Shown piece by piece: positions 24,657 to 34,070 of a stretch of 35,319 nt of DNA. The stretch is from Planctomycetota bacterium. GTDB lineage: Bacteria; Planctomycetota; Planctomycetia; Gemmatales; Gemmataceae. The stretch covers positions 1 through 35,319 of the forward strand of contig JAJPIY010000207.1 in assembly GCA_021324515.1 (NCBI GenBank), written 5' to 3'. The notes beneath the pieces are model-generated. The model did not search any database. It was not told where the DNA came from and worked only from the letters and a program-made list of their open reading frames with translations. Both the position numbers and the translations under genes were made by a program. Within the stretch, counting starts at the first letter, position 1; every line of letters starts with the position of its first letter.

Positions 24657-26059
24657 ATCCGCAGGGCATTTCGCACCGCCTCGATCAGCGGCCCTTCCTG
24701 ATAGGTGAAGATGGTGCGGACATCGAGCACCAGTTTGCCGCCACGCAGCCGGGCCATGACGGCAGGCGTTCCCAAGCGCAGACGCCGGGCCAACTCGGCA
24801 TCGCTGAGGGAGTCGGCCTCGATCTCGACAACCCACGATTTCAGGCCCTGGTCCGGCAGCGAGCCACCGCCGACGTAGGCGATGTCTTCCGTCGCCGTCA
24901 CTGCAGCCAAGCCGGCGAGGCCGCGCAGCTGTTCGGCCAGTCCCTCGGCACGCCGGCGCAATTCCTCCAGCGGCGTGCCGAGCATGCGCAACACCGGCAC
25001 CTCGCGCAAGGCATGCTCTTCGTGCAAATACAACCGCAGGGTCGCTTCCAGGGCGGCCAGCGTCATTTTGTCCAGACGGAAGGCGCGCATAAGAGGATCT
25101 TTTTCGATCTTTTGTATCCACTCTTTGCGTCCGGCGATGATCCCGGCCTGAGGCCCGCCCAGCAGTTTGTCGCCGCTAAACAACACCAGATCGGCGCCAG
25201 CTGCAATGCTTGCCCGCGCCATCGGCTCACCCTGAAGGCCGAAACGCGCCAAGTCCACCAGCGCTCCACTGCCGATGTCGTCGATCACCGGCAAACCGTA
25301 CTTCTTGCCCAGGGCCGCCAGCTCCGCCAACGGCACCGATTTGGTGAAACCGGAGATGCGATAATTGCTCGTATGCACTTGCAACAGTGCTCCGGTGTTG
25401 GGGCCGATGGCCTGTTCGTAATCGCTCAGGCGTGTGATGTTGGTGGTGCCGACCTCGCGGAGAATGGCGCCGCTAACGCCCATGATGTCAGGAATGCGAA
25501 AACTGCCGCCGATCTCAATAAGTTGGCCACGTGAGATGACGACTTCTTTGCCTCTGGCCACGGTTCGCAGCACGATGACGGTGGCCGCCGCGTTGTTGTT
25601 GACGGCGGTGGCCGATTCCGCTCCCGTCAGCCGGCACAGCCATTCGCGGAGGGCGAGCTGCCGTGATGAACGCTTGCCGCTGTCGAGGTCCACTTCCAGA
25701 TTGAGATAGCCGCGCGCTGCCTCATAGGCCGCTTGGGCCGCTCCTTCTGCAAGCGGCGAACGGCCGAGATTCGTGTGCAGAATGATGCCGGTGGCGTTGA
25801 TGACCGTCCGCAGCTTCGCCTGCATTTCCTGACCCAGACGATCCGCAACTCGGGACGCCACCACCTTCGCGGCGCTCTGGCCGTCCACGGCCAGACCCTG
25901 GCGAATCTGCTCGCGAAGGTCGGTTAGCTCGGCCCGTACCGCAGCCACGATCAAATCGCGGGCGTGGTCCCGCGCTAGTTCCTGTATCCCCTCTAGCGCC
26001 AAGACCTCGTTGACGGAGGGGAGTTGGCGAAAAAGATTGCCACTCATGAATGCATCCAT
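24653..26059 (-). CDS. selA: L-seryl-tRNA(Sec) selenium transferase
   Basis: PLP enzyme that converts seryl-tRNA(Sec) to selenocysteyl-tRNA(Sec) using selenophosphate. 468 residues, the full length for SelA. Signatures are the N-terminal tRNA-binding part (FRQLPSVNEVL), INATGIILHTNLGRSPL (88-104), TAVNNNAAATVI, REVGTTNITRLSDYE and the PLP lysine K298 in LFSGDKLLGGPQAG. The ATG at 26059 follows the selB stop without a gap; a second ATG four codons in is an alternative, and neither has a strong ribosome-binding site, so translation probably depends on coupling to selB. selD and the selC tRNA are not in the window. Confidence 0.95.
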   Translation of the reverse strand: MDAFMSGNLFRQLPSVNEVLALEGIQELARDHARDLIVAAVRAELTDLREQIRQGLAVDGQSAAKVVASRVADRLGQEMQAKLRTVINATGIILHTNLGRSPLAEGAAQAAYEAARGYLNLEVDLDSGKRSSRQLALREWLCRLTGAESATAVNNNAAATVIVLRTVARGKEVVISRGQLIEIGGSFRIPDIMGVSGAILREVGTTNITRLSDYEQAIGPNTGALLQVHTSNYRISGFTKSVPLAELAALGKKYGLPVIDDIGSGALVDLARFGLQGEPMARASIAAGADLVLFSGDKLLGGPQAGIIAGRKEWIQKIEKDPLMRAFRLDKMTLAALEATLRLYLHEEHALREVPVLRMLGTPLEELRRRAEGLAEQLRGLAGLAAVTATEDIAYVGGGSLPDQGLKSWVVEIEADSLSDAELARRLRLGTPAVMARLRGGKLVLDVRTIFTYQEGPLIEAVRNALRI

Positions 26060-27970
26060 TTAGACCAACACGCGCACGTCGCCCTCGCGCCGGGTCACGC
26101 CGACGCGATCCAGATATTCGCACAACGGCACGGCATATTTCCGCGTCGTGCCCAGCATGTCGCGGATCTCCGCCACGGTTAGTCCCTTGCCCTCGGTGAG
26201 CTTTTCACGCACCAGGCGCCGCATTTCGGCTTCGACGTCTCCATGCAGATAAATGTCCTCCGCAATATGGACTAAATCTCCCTCAGCGATGCAGACCTCG
26301 AACAAATCCTTGAGGTTGGCAGCGTTGCCACCAGCCAGACCGGCGAAGCTCGAAGGCTCCGGCGGCTGGAAACGCGCCGCCTGATAAGCCGCCACCAACT
26401 TGTCCTTGAGTCTGCGCAGGTTGGCGCTCAACTTCGGTTTGAAGTCGGCGCGGCCAATGCGGCGCAAGTCGCCCACCAGTTTCTTGCTGGCGATCAAGCG
26501 TTCCACCGTCGCCTGGACCAAAGCGTCGTCGCCGACATAATCGAGCTGCGATTGCACTTTTTGTCGATCATGGGTGGACATCAAGGGAAATTGCTCGTGC
26601 AGCCTATCCAGGACCGTCAAGATGCGTTCCTCCAATTCCCTCACCATGTCTTTGTGCAGCAGCAGCCGCCGGGCCGCGCTGATGGGGACTTCCACCAACT
26701 CGCCCTGCTCTTTTAGTGTGGCGATCAGCGCTTCCGCTTCATCCGGCCCGATATTGGCGCCGCGCACCAATTCCGGCACCGTAAAGCCGCCGAAACCACC
26801 GAACCAGGCCACAGTCAAGGCCCGCTCGCGTGCATCGCCGCTCCAGAGCCGCTCGATACGTTCGAGCATGTCCAAGTGCCGCCGACGAATTTTGCGTGCC
26901 ACGGGTTGCAATACCTGGCCGCCGCCGAGCGTCTGCGTCGCTGACGATTCGCGGACCACAAACGGTTGGCCCCATGTACCCAGGGCCGGTTCCTCGAGAA
27001 ACACCTGAGCCAAGCCCCATTGCCCCGGCGCGAGGGCGTCAGCATCGAGCAAGGCGATTGTACCCATGATCTCGGCGGTGCCGATGTGGAAGCGCACCGG
27101 CGTGCGGTGTTTGAGGGGCCGTTTCACGTCGGCCAGGCAGTGCAAGCGAACGGTCATCACGCGCGACGGGGCCAGATAGCCTGGCGTGGCCAATTCCTGA
27201 CCACGCATCACCTCGTCGTGATGAACGCCGGCTAGATTGATCGCCGCCCGTTGGCCGCGATGAACTTCCTCAACGTTCCGATCGTGGTTCTGCAACGAGC
27301 GCACCCGCACGCGCTGACCGCGCGGCAGCCATTCCACTTCTTCGCCCACACGCAGACTACCGGATGTCACGGACCCTGTTACGACTGTACCGTGGCCCTG
27401 GACGATGAACGAGCGATCGATGGCCAGGCGAAACCATTGTTGGCCGCGGCGCGCTTCGACGTGCTGGCACGTCTGAGCAATGGCCGCCTTGAGTTCGGCA
27501 ATGCCCTGCCCTGTGTGCGCCGAGGTAGCGATGAGCGGAGCGTTCTCCAGAAACGTCCCCTGCACCAATTCCCGGATTTCCAACTCGACCACGTCGCGCG
27601 TGGTCGCATCGACAAGGTCGCACTTGGTCAACGCGATGACGCCGTGGCGGAGGCCGAGCAGCCCCAGGATTTCCAGGTGTTCGCGGGTTTGCGGCATGAC
27701 CGAATCGTCGGCGGCGACGACGAGAAGGGCCAGGTCAATGCCGGTGGCGCCGGCGAGCATGTTCTTGATAAAGCGTTCGTGGCCGGGCACATCGACGATG
27801 CCGAGGCGGTACGGCGGCAGTTCAAGGATGGCGAAACCGATATCGATAGTAATGCCGCGCGCCTTTTCTTCGGGCAAACGATCGCAGTCGATGCCGGTCA
27901 GCGCCTTAACAAGCGACGTTTTGCCGTGGTCGATATGGCCGGCAGTGCCAAGGATAAGGTCGCGGATCAT
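26060..27970 (-). CDS. selB: Selenocysteine-specific elongation factor
   Basis: GTPase that delivers selenocysteyl-tRNA to UGA codons followed by a SECIS hairpin. 636 residues. The G domain has [13 protein letters not shown] (8-20), the switch II sequence DVPGHERF (60-67) and TKCD (115-118). EF-Tu-like beta-barrel domains follow. The C-terminal half holds the winged helices that bind SECIS RNA (for example [18 protein letters not shown] and [19 protein letters not shown], a standard SelB ending). It is directly followed by selA and preceded by palindromic element C, whose near end is 25 nt from the start codon. Confidence 0.95.
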   Translation of the reverse strand: MIRDLILGTAGHIDHGKTSLVKALTGIDCDRLPEEKARGITIDIGFAILELPPYRLGIVDVPGHERFIKNMLAGATGIDLALLVVAADDSVMPQTREHLEILGLLGLRHGVIALTKCDLVDATTRDVVELEIRELVQGTFLENAPLIATSAHTGQGIAELKAAIAQTCQHVEARRGQQWFRLAIDRSFIVQGHGTVVTGSVTSGSLRVGEEVEWLPRGQRVRVRSLQNHDRNVEEVHRGQRAAINLAGVHHDEVMRGQELATPGYLAPSRVMTVRLHCLADVKRPLKHRTPVRFHIGTAEIMGTIALLDADALAPGQWGLAQVFLEEPALGTWGQPFVVRESSATQTLGGGQVLQPVARKIRRRHLDMLERIERLWSGDARERALTVAWFGGFGGFTVPELVRGANIGPDEAEALIATLKEQGELVEVPISAARRLLLHKDMVRELEERILTVLDRLHEQFPLMSTHDRQKVQSQLDYVGDDALVQATVERLIASKKLVGDLRRIGRADFKPKLSANLRRLKDKLVAAYQAARFQPPEPSSFAGLAGGNAANLKDLFEVCIAEGDLVHIAEDIYLHGDVEAEMRRLVREKLTEGKGLTVAEIRDMLGTTRKYAVPLCEYLDRVGVTRREGDVRVLV

Positions 27971-27995
27971 GAGAAACGCCCTTCGGGATTGCGAA

Positions 27996-28214
27996 TATTT
28001 ATACGGAGCACGGAGAGATCTGACACGTGGGCGAGTGGGGGGTGTGCACCCCCCGGTTGCATAACCGGGGGGTTCACACCCCCCACTCGCCTATGTAACC
28101 GGGGGGTTCACACCCCCCGCTCGCCTATGTAACCGGGGGGTTCACACTCCCCGCTCGCCCAAGGGCAACTTCGCTCGCCTATGCCTGTGTCGATCTCTAC
28201 CGTGTCCGGTATAC
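27996..28214. repeat. Palindromic intergenic element, copy C (34-nt units, terminal inverted repeats)
   Basis: The best preserved copy, just upstream of selB. The left end (27999-28025) reads TTATACGGAGCACGGAGAGA then TCTGACA. The right end (28188-28214) is its inverted complement with a few mismatches (TGTCGATCTCTACCGTGTCC then GGTATAC). Inside are a hairpin GGGGGGTGTGCACCCCCC and three units of 34 nt starting near 28057, 28091 and 28125 (CTATGTAACCGGGGGGTTCA), each able to fold as an eight-base G/C stem with a TCAC loop. There is no open reading frame of note. Confidence 0.8.
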
Positions 28215-28334
28215 TACTATTGTAGTGGCCGGTATCAAGAAAAGGGGAAGGACTAACAGACGACATGGCTTGACGTGCTAATTCCCGATTATCGCGACGC
28301 CGATGTCTTGCTCGATTATCTGCTTGCCCTGTAA

Positions 28335-28712
28335 ACGAGGCCGTCGCCGCCGCTGTGCGTGCGGCGGCGCACCACCTCCACACCGCCGCGCAGTCGCGGT
28401 GCTAGCATTCTGTTGATTTTCGGAGCATACCTGCTGCGGAATGGGGCAGTCTTGGTTCTCGACCGGATGCTGGAACAGGGCTGACTGACGCACCTGGCTA
28501 CCAACAGGGCAAGCAGCATTCACGACTGGGAATTTGCCTGGCTGGGGCGCTCCACAGAAGATGTGGCGGCAAACGTGGCCGCCGGCGCTTCGATCCGCGA
28601 GGCCCTGGAACTGGCCAGCGCGGCCGCCTCGATCGTGATTCATCAATTGGGCACGACAGGCACGGCTTCTGTGGCCCAGCTTCAAGAATTTATCTATTAT
28701 ACATACCTCTAA
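28335..28712 (+). pseudogene. Remnant of a conserved hypothetical gene, internal stop
   Basis: One plus-strand frame reads GASILLIFGAYLLRNGAVLV, then LDRMLEQG, a TGA stop at 28482-28484, then LTHLATNRASSIHDWEFAWL and GRSTEDVAANVAAG before ending at TAA 28710. The pattern GAHxxRxG ... THLATNGAxxIHDWE belongs, from memory, to a conserved bacterial family of unknown function. Here the N-terminal part is in another frame (NEAVAAAVRAAAHHLHTAAQ, from 28334), the centre has a stop and the C-terminus is unlike the family. A decayed fragment is the simplest reading. Homology is recalled, not computed. Confidence 0.5.
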
Positions 28713-28832
28713 TAGGATCTGTGCGGCGCCATTGTCTCTCTTGCTTTCGTGCATCCTTCTGTTGTAACCTAATTGCGCGCTAGTTTGGGGTGAAACAGGG
28801 GATGCCGAGTTTACTCACGAGGAGGAGAAGCC

Positions 28833-29066
28833 ATGACGCGGGCAACACTCGAAGAGCGAATGAATGCACTAGAGAAACAGGTGGCAGCGCTGCAAGCACA
28901 GGTCCAGAAGCTGATTCACCCCAAGGATTGGCGCAACGTCGTGGGGATGTTCGATGACGATGAGGTAATGAAGCGGATAGATGAAGCAGGGCGAAAGATA
29001 CGAGAAGAAGATCGCCGCAAGACCATGCCGAAACCTTCCAAGAGCAAACGACGCACACACTCATGA
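28833..29066 (+). CDS. Putative antitoxin of a PIN-domain toxin pair
   Basis: 77 residues. The N-terminal half is a predicted coiled coil (LEERMNALEKQVAALQAQVQ), the middle is acidic (VVGMFDDDEVMKRIDEAG) and the C-terminus is basic (KPSKSKRRTHS). This is the build of small antitoxin-like partners of VapC toxins in planctomycetes and cyanobacteria, although no DNA-binding fold is recognisable. AGGAGGAG five bases ahead of the ATG is a strong ribosome-binding site. The stop overlaps the start of the PIN gene by ATGA, the classic arrangement that fixes toxin:antitoxin output. The call rests mainly on context. Confidence 0.7.
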   Translation: MTRATLEERMNALEKQVAALQAQVQKLIHPKDWRNVVGMFDDDEVMKRIDEAGRKIREEDRRKTMPKPSKSKRRTHS

Positions 29067-29490
29067 TTCTCCTGGATACGGACCATTTATCTGTGCTGAA
29101 GTATCCGGAGAGCGCTCAACGTGCTCGGTTGGAGGGTCGCCTGGCTGCCTCTAGCGATCGCGACATTGCCACCACCATTGTGAATGCTGAGGAACAAATG
29201 CGCGGATGGCTAGCTGAAATCAATCACCTGCGGACGGTTCATCAACAAATCCCAGCCTACGAACGCCCGTTGAAGCTGCTGGATTTCCTCAGCAGGATTC
29301 CTGTAATTCCGTTTGACGTTCACGCTACCAATGAATTCGATCGCTTACGACGGATGAAAGTACGCATCGGCAGCATGGATTTGAAGATCGCTTGTATCGC
29401 CTTACTCAAGATGCCTTGCTTTTATCAGCGAATTTGCGCGACTTTCAGCAAGTACCGCGATTGCGGGTAGAAAATTGGTTGAAAGAGTGA
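29063..29490 (+). pseudogene. VapC-like PIN-domain toxin, frameshifted near its C-terminus
   Basis: PIN-domain RNase toxin. MILLDTDHLSVLKYP gives the first catalytic aspartate (D5), VNAEE the glutamate and GSMDLKIACIA the third acidic site. After codon 113 the reading frame is lost: the literal frame ends at 29470 with KMPCFYQRICATFSKYRDCG. A different frame from 29404 reads TQDALLLSANLRDFQQVPRL then RVENWLKE, the normal PIN ending, to a stop at 29488-29490. Adding one base at about 29399-29403 restores the protein. Without it the final motif (SANLRDF) is lost, so the toxin is probably inactive unless this is a sequencing error. Confidence 0.75.
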
Positions 29491-29506
29491 ATGAGGGGAA
29501 TTATCG

Positions 29507-30097
29507 ATGTTAGGAATCAAACTGGACGTTCGGCCATTTCTGGAGCGCGTGGGACACGAGCTGCTGCGCGTTGAGCCGGCCGAGATCAAGCGTTTGGCCG
29601 ATTTGATGTACGACTGCTACGAGCATGGCCGATTCATCTTCGTGTGCGGCAACGGCGGCAGTGGCTCCAACGCCTCGCATTTCTGCGAGGACATTGGCAA
29701 AGGCACGCTGCGCCGCGAGGACTTCGACAACGATACGAAGAAACGAGTGCGCATTCTGAGCCTGACCGACAATACGCCATACATTCTCGCCTGGGGCAAC
29801 GATGAGGGCTTCGAGCGCGTCTTTGTCGAACAGCTCAAGAACCTGGCCAGTCCGGGTGATCTGCTTATCGCCATCAGCGGTTCGGGTAACAGTCCAAACA
29901 TTCTGCGGGCGGTCGAATGGGCCAATCAGCACGGCCTGACAACGTTCGGTTGCACCGGCTTCTCCGGCGGCAAGCTGCGCACGCTGGCCCACTACAATTT
30001 CCATGTGCCGCTCGAGGACATGGGCATCGTCGAATCGATCCACCTGACGGCGTTTCATTGGATTGTGGACAACCTGCACAAGCGCATCTCGCTTTGA
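29507..30097 (+). CDS. gmhA: SIS-domain phosphoheptose isomerase-like protein
   Basis: Sugar isomerase of the GmhA type, 196 residues, which converts sedoheptulose 7-phosphate to D-glycero-D-manno-heptose 7-phosphate for surface heptose. Signatures are [37 protein letters not shown], the SIS phosphate-binding [13 protein letters not shown], and [18 protein letters not shown], whose glutamate and histidine match the metal/catalytic site. AGGGG lies ten bases ahead of the ATG at 29507. A ROK kinase gene follows after nine bases, suggesting an isomerase-kinase sugar pathway. The symbol is tentative: other SIS isomerases share these features and no other heptose genes (hldE, gmhB) are nearby. Confidence 0.8.
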   Translation: MLGIKLDVRPFLERVGHELLRVEPAEIKRLADLMYDCYEHGRFIFVCGNGGSGSNASHFCEDIGKGTLRREDFDNDTKKRVRILSLTDNTPYILAWGNDEGFERVFVEQLKNLASPGDLLIAISGSGNSPNILRAVEWANQHGLTTFGCTGFSGGKLRTLAHYNFHVPLEDMGIVESIHLTAFHWIVDNLHKRISL

Positions 30098-30106
30098 TGG
30101 TGACGC

Positions 30107-31063
30107 ATGTATTTGGGTATCGAAATCGGCGGCACCAAGCTCCAACTCGGCGTCGGGGCCGATGACGGCAAACTGCGCGGCTTGTGGCGCGGCGCTGTTG
30201 ATGTTGCTGCCGGGCCGGAGGGTATTCGCCGCCAGATCGTCGCCGCTGTGCCGGAGCTGCTCGCTAAGGCCGGTATTGATCGCGGTGAACTCCGCGGCGT
30301 CGGCATCGGCTTCGGCGGTCCCGTAGACGACGCCACGCACACCGTCATCAAATCGCACCAGATCGAGGGATGGGACCATTTTCCCCTGGCGGAGTGGATT
30401 GCGGAGGTGGTCGGTCTGCCGGCGGCGTTGGGCAACGATGCCGATGTGGCGGGACTGGCCGAGGCGCTGCACGGCGCCGGAAAAGGGCTATCGCCGATCT
30501 TTTATATCACGATTGGCTCCGGCATCGGCGGCGGCTTCATCATCAACGGCGAGATTTATCGCGGCTGCGGCAAGGGGGCGGCAGAGATAGGACATTTGCG
30601 CATACCGGCTCAGTCCCCGCAGGGTTTCTGGTTTATCACACTGGAAGATATTGCCTCCGGTTGGGGGATCGAGAGCGAAGCCCGATTACAGGCCACAGAT
30701 AACAGTTGGGCGAAGCAAGTCCTGCAACGTGCTGGTGGTCAACTGCACAACATAACTGTTCGAGATTTAGCGAGTGCTGCCGCAGAAGGAGACGATTTCG
30801 CTTGGGCGATTTTGAGACGCGCTTTTGAAAGTTTGGCCGAAGCAATCTGTCACGTTATCGCTCTTCTTTGTCCGCGGCGCATCATCATTGGCGGCGGTGT
30901 CTCGTTGATGGGTGAAAAACTGCTGTTTGAGCCGCTGCGCCGAATGGTTGCCGAGCGCGTGTTCAAGCCGTTCGCCGGGCTGACGGACATTGTACCCGCG
31001 GCACTGGGCGAAGAAGTGGTGGTACACGGGGCGATTGCTTTGGCGCACAAACACCTCGTTTAG
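30107..31063 (+). CDS. ROK-family sugar kinase
   Basis: 318-residue ATP-dependent kinase of the ROK (repressor, ORF, kinase) group without a DNA-binding domain, so an enzyme rather than a repressor. MYLGIEIGGTKLQLGVG is the ATP-binding loop (with E where D is usual). ALGNDADVAGLAEAL contains the catalytic aspartate, ITIGSGIGGGFIINGEIYRG follows, and RIIIGGGVSLMGE is near the end. The cysteine zinc motif seen in many ROK glucokinases is missing; the place after AAEIGHLRIP holds no cysteines. It is nine bases from the isomerase gene, so probably co-transcribed. Its stop codon lies inside a palindromic duplication (31037-31172). The sugar is unknown. Confidence 0.85.
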   Translation: MYLGIEIGGTKLQLGVGADDGKLRGLWRGAVDVAAGPEGIRRQIVAAVPELLAKAGIDRGELRGVGIGFGGPVDDATHTVIKSHQIEGWDHFPLAEWIAEVVGLPAALGNDADVAGLAEALHGAGKGLSPIFYITIGSGIGGGFIINGEIYRGCGKGAAEIGHLRIPAQSPQGFWFITLEDIASGWGIESEARLQATDNSWAKQVLQRAGGQLHNITVRDLASAAAEGDDFAWAILRRAFESLAEAICHVIALLCPRRIIIGGGVSLMGEKLLFEPLRRMVAERVFKPFAGLTDIVPAALGEEVVVHGAIALAHKHLV

Positions 31064-31172
31064 CCGCGAGCCGGAGGCGAGCGCGGCCGCGCTTTGGCGC
31101 ACAAACACCTTGTTTAGCCGCGAGCCGGAGGCGAGCGCGGCCGCGCTCGCCTCCGGCTCGCGGCTAAACGAG
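31037..31172. repeat. 54-bp tandem duplication plus large palindrome spanning the ROK stop codon
   Basis: 31037-31090 is repeated at 31091-31144 with about one difference; the unit holds the last ROK codons, the stop, and GCCGCGAGCCGGAGGCGAGC. From about 31138 the sequence turns back as the inverted complement, GCTCGCCTCCGGCTCGCGGC then TAAACGAGG, giving a near-perfect hairpin with arms of more than 30 bases around the centre GCGGCCGC. It could act as a terminator for the gmhA-ROK pair. Confidence 0.85.
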
Positions 31173-31273
31173 GCCAGTCCGCCTTGTTTTTCGCCGCGCA
31201 AATTCGTACTCTCCCGCTCCGATTGGCCCTTGAGTACGGCAAACAGAAAAAAATAGAACGAGGAGGCAAGGTG

Positions 31274-31759
31274 ATGGTGAAATTCTTTTCGGCGCTGGTA
31301 ATTTGCCTGGCGAGCGTAAATGTCCTACACGCACAAGAGATAACGAAACCGCTGGGCAGATGGGAACGCAAGGTCGGCAAAACACATGTAGTTTTGAACA
31401 TCGAAGACAATCGTTTGCACATCATCTGTACCGGCGACAAGACCATCACCTTGCACGCCGACTATGCCATGACGCACGACGGTCTTATTTACGGCGTCGT
31501 CACCAGTATCGAATGTGACGAAGACGAAGAAGCAGAGATGAGCCGGACACTATTCGATGCGCCTTTCTGTTTCCGTTTCCGCATCGACGAAGCTGCTCTG
31601 ATTATCCACGATATGAAGGCCCACGATGCCGATAGCAAGGACGATATGTGGAACGGCCGCTACAAAGCCATTCCGCCGGCAGCGATCCGGGCAGGCGTCG
31701 CGCCTGCTTCTTACCCGATTTCCAAGGGCTATGCTTTTCCGTTCAACACGGCGCGGTGA
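31274..31759 (+). CDS. Small exported protein, unknown function
   Basis: 161 residues with a clear signal peptide (MVKFFSALVICLASVNVLHA, preferred cleavage after HAQ) and a mature part that looks like one beta-rich domain (GKTHVVLNIEDNRLHIICTG, HADYAMTHDGLIYGVV). An acidic loop ECDEDEEAEMS is notable. No family is recognised; such lipocalin-sized secreted orphans are common in planctomycetes. AGGAGG (31261-31266) with seven bases to the ATG at 31274 decides the start; a GTG one codon earlier is possible. The gene stands alone between a palindrome and the convergent permease gene. Confidence 0.7.
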   Translation: MVKFFSALVICLASVNVLHAQEITKPLGRWERKVGKTHVVLNIEDNRLHIICTGDKTITLHADYAMTHDGLIYGVVTSIECDEDEEAEMSRTLFDAPFCFRFRIDEAALIIHDMKAHDADSKDDMWNGRYKAIPPAAIRAGVAPASYPISKGYAFPFNTAR

Positions 31760-31846
31760 AGCCTCATGAATCGACATGGCAAGCCCTGGTTCCTGGGCGG
31801 TTGCAAACCAGGATCGTATGTCAGCAAGAGGCTTTGCGCGGCCGCC

Positions 31847-33199
31847 TTATTCATGCCGCAGGGCTTCAATAGGATCGAGCATCGCGGCGCGATAAGCGGG
31901 GTAGAGGCCGAAGACGATGCCGGTGCCGACGGCCACGATCAACGCCAGAATGATCGGCAAAGCCGTCACCCGGGTCGGCGGCGTGTAATTCCAGAGCCAT
32001 TCGGCCACTGGCGGGACGATGAAGACTAGACAAAGCCCTCCGAGGATGCCGAGCACGCCGCCCAGCGAAGTTTGAGCGACGGCCTCGATGAGGAACTGCC
32101 AGATAATGTCGCGGCGCTTGGCGCCCAAAGCGCGGCGAATGCCGATCTCGCGCGTCCGCTCCGTCACCGTCGCCAACATGATGTTCATGATGCCGATGCC
32201 GCCCACCAACAGCGAAATACCACCGATCACAAACAACAAGACCAAAAAACGCAACTGTTCCCGTTCGGCATGTTCCAGCTTGTCTAGCGGCACCGACACT
32301 TCCCAGTCATCCTTATAGTGGCGTGACAAAATCTGCTTAATCAGTTCGCCGGTCGAGCGCACCTTGTCAATGTCGCTGACGGTCAGCGTCACCTGACTGA
32401 GGGCCACTTGCTCGCGTTGGTACGAACCAGCTTGCCGATAGGTGATGATGGAGCCGAAGTGCTCGTTGCAAGTAGTCAGCGGGATGTACACATCGTTGTT
32501 GTAATCCTCTGCTATCGATCCCCCGGCATCGCCGACGGCGGTGCGGCTCTTGAGTACGCCGACGACCACCCACTCGGACTGACCCAATTTGAGGGTTTTC
32601 CCCAACGGGTTCTCAAAGGGGAACAGCCCTTGGGCAACGCGTGCGCCGAGGACGGCGACGTTGTCGTGATTTTCCTCATCTTCCGGGCGGAGAAAGCGTC
32701 CCAAGGCCAGAGGCAGATCGTTGATTTCGGCGTAGGCCGCGGTGGTGCCGACGGCGCGGCCGGTCCACATCAGATGGAGGCGGCGCATTTCTTGAGGGAA
32801 AATGCGCATGGGCACCATGCGGGTGATGGTGCCGCCTTGCTGGAGAACAGCGAAGTGATCGTAATCGTCCTGGGTCAAGCCGTAGACGGCCACGCGCGAC
32901 CGACCGGCCGTCGCTGAGTTCTCCGGCGGTTTACGGCTGCGGACGATGATGTTGGTCGCTCCCAGCTTGCGGATGTCGTTGAGCGCTTCTTGCATGCTGC
33001 CTTCCCCAAAGGCCATCAGCGTAATGACCGCGCCGGTGCCGATAATGATGCCCAGCACCGATAAGAAGGCGCGCATCTTGTGCAACCACAAGCTGCGAAT
33101 CGCCAATACCAAGCTGCGCCGTCCTTTGTCCCAATACAACACGGGGCCAATGGCGGCGCCTAACAACAGGATCCCCACGAGAATGTAGAGCAGGTACAT
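31847..33199 (-). CDS. MacB-type ABC transporter permease (FtsX domain)
   Basis: Inner-membrane subunit of a tripartite, MacAB-like exporter; 450 residues. Hydrophobic segments in order are YILVGILLLGAAIGPVLYW (an extra N-terminal helix), FLSVLGIIIGTGAVITLMAF, then a large extracytoplasmic MacB_PCD domain (about 70-310), and three C-terminal FtsX helices (LRFLVLLFVIGGISLLVGGI, TSLGGVLGILGGLCLVFIV, LPIILALIVAVGTGIVFG). REIGIRRALGAKRRDI is the coupling sequence and LDPIEALRHE the standard MacB ending. The ATG at 33199 is chosen; GTG at 33208 is possible and neither has a clear ribosome-binding site. The ATPase and adaptor genes precede it. Confidence 0.9.
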   Translation of the reverse strand: MYLLYILVGILLLGAAIGPVLYWDKGRRSLVLAIRSLWLHKMRAFLSVLGIIIGTGAVITLMAFGEGSMQEALNDIRKLGATNIIVRSRKPPENSATAGRSRVAVYGLTQDDYDHFAVLQQGGTITRMVPMRIFPQEMRRLHLMWTGRAVGTTAAYAEINDLPLALGRFLRPEDEENHDNVAVLGARVAQGLFPFENPLGKTLKLGQSEWVVVGVLKSRTAVGDAGGSIAEDYNNDVYIPLTTCNEHFGSIITYRQAGSYQREQVALSQVTLTVSDIDKVRSTGELIKQILSRHYKDDWEVSVPLDKLEHAEREQLRFLVLLFVIGGISLLVGGIGIMNIMLATVTERTREIGIRRALGAKRRDIIWQFLIEAVAQTSLGGVLGILGGLCLVFIVPPVAEWLWNYTPPTRVTALPIILALIVAVGTGIVFGLYPAYRAAMLDPIEALRHE

Positions 33200-33257
33200 G
33201 GGTGTCACTCGTGAATTCGGTCCGCGACGCTTCTCCAAAGCGTCGTTGACCCGATGG

Positions 33258-34025
<768 letters not shown>

Positions 34026-34070
34026 TGTAGGGGGGACCTTGAAAAACTTCTGTCATGAATCTTGGTGAGC

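Noticed and set aside
27251-28132. Plus-strand frame opposite selB running into element C
   Set aside because: Antisense to the SelB GTPase domain; its end is made of the repeat.
28057-28158. Short regular repeats as a CRISPR array
   Set aside because: The 34-nt units are contiguous with no unique spacers, self-complementary over most of their length, and no cas genes are nearby.
28482-28484. TGA as a selenocysteine codon
   Set aside because: Family pattern predicts a non-Cys residue there and the gene is degenerate on both sides; no obvious SECIS hairpin was seen just downstream.
28278-28754. Minus-strand frame of 158 codons
   Set aside because: It runs opposite the gene remnant, whose plus-strand frame shows family-like sequence; this one shows none.
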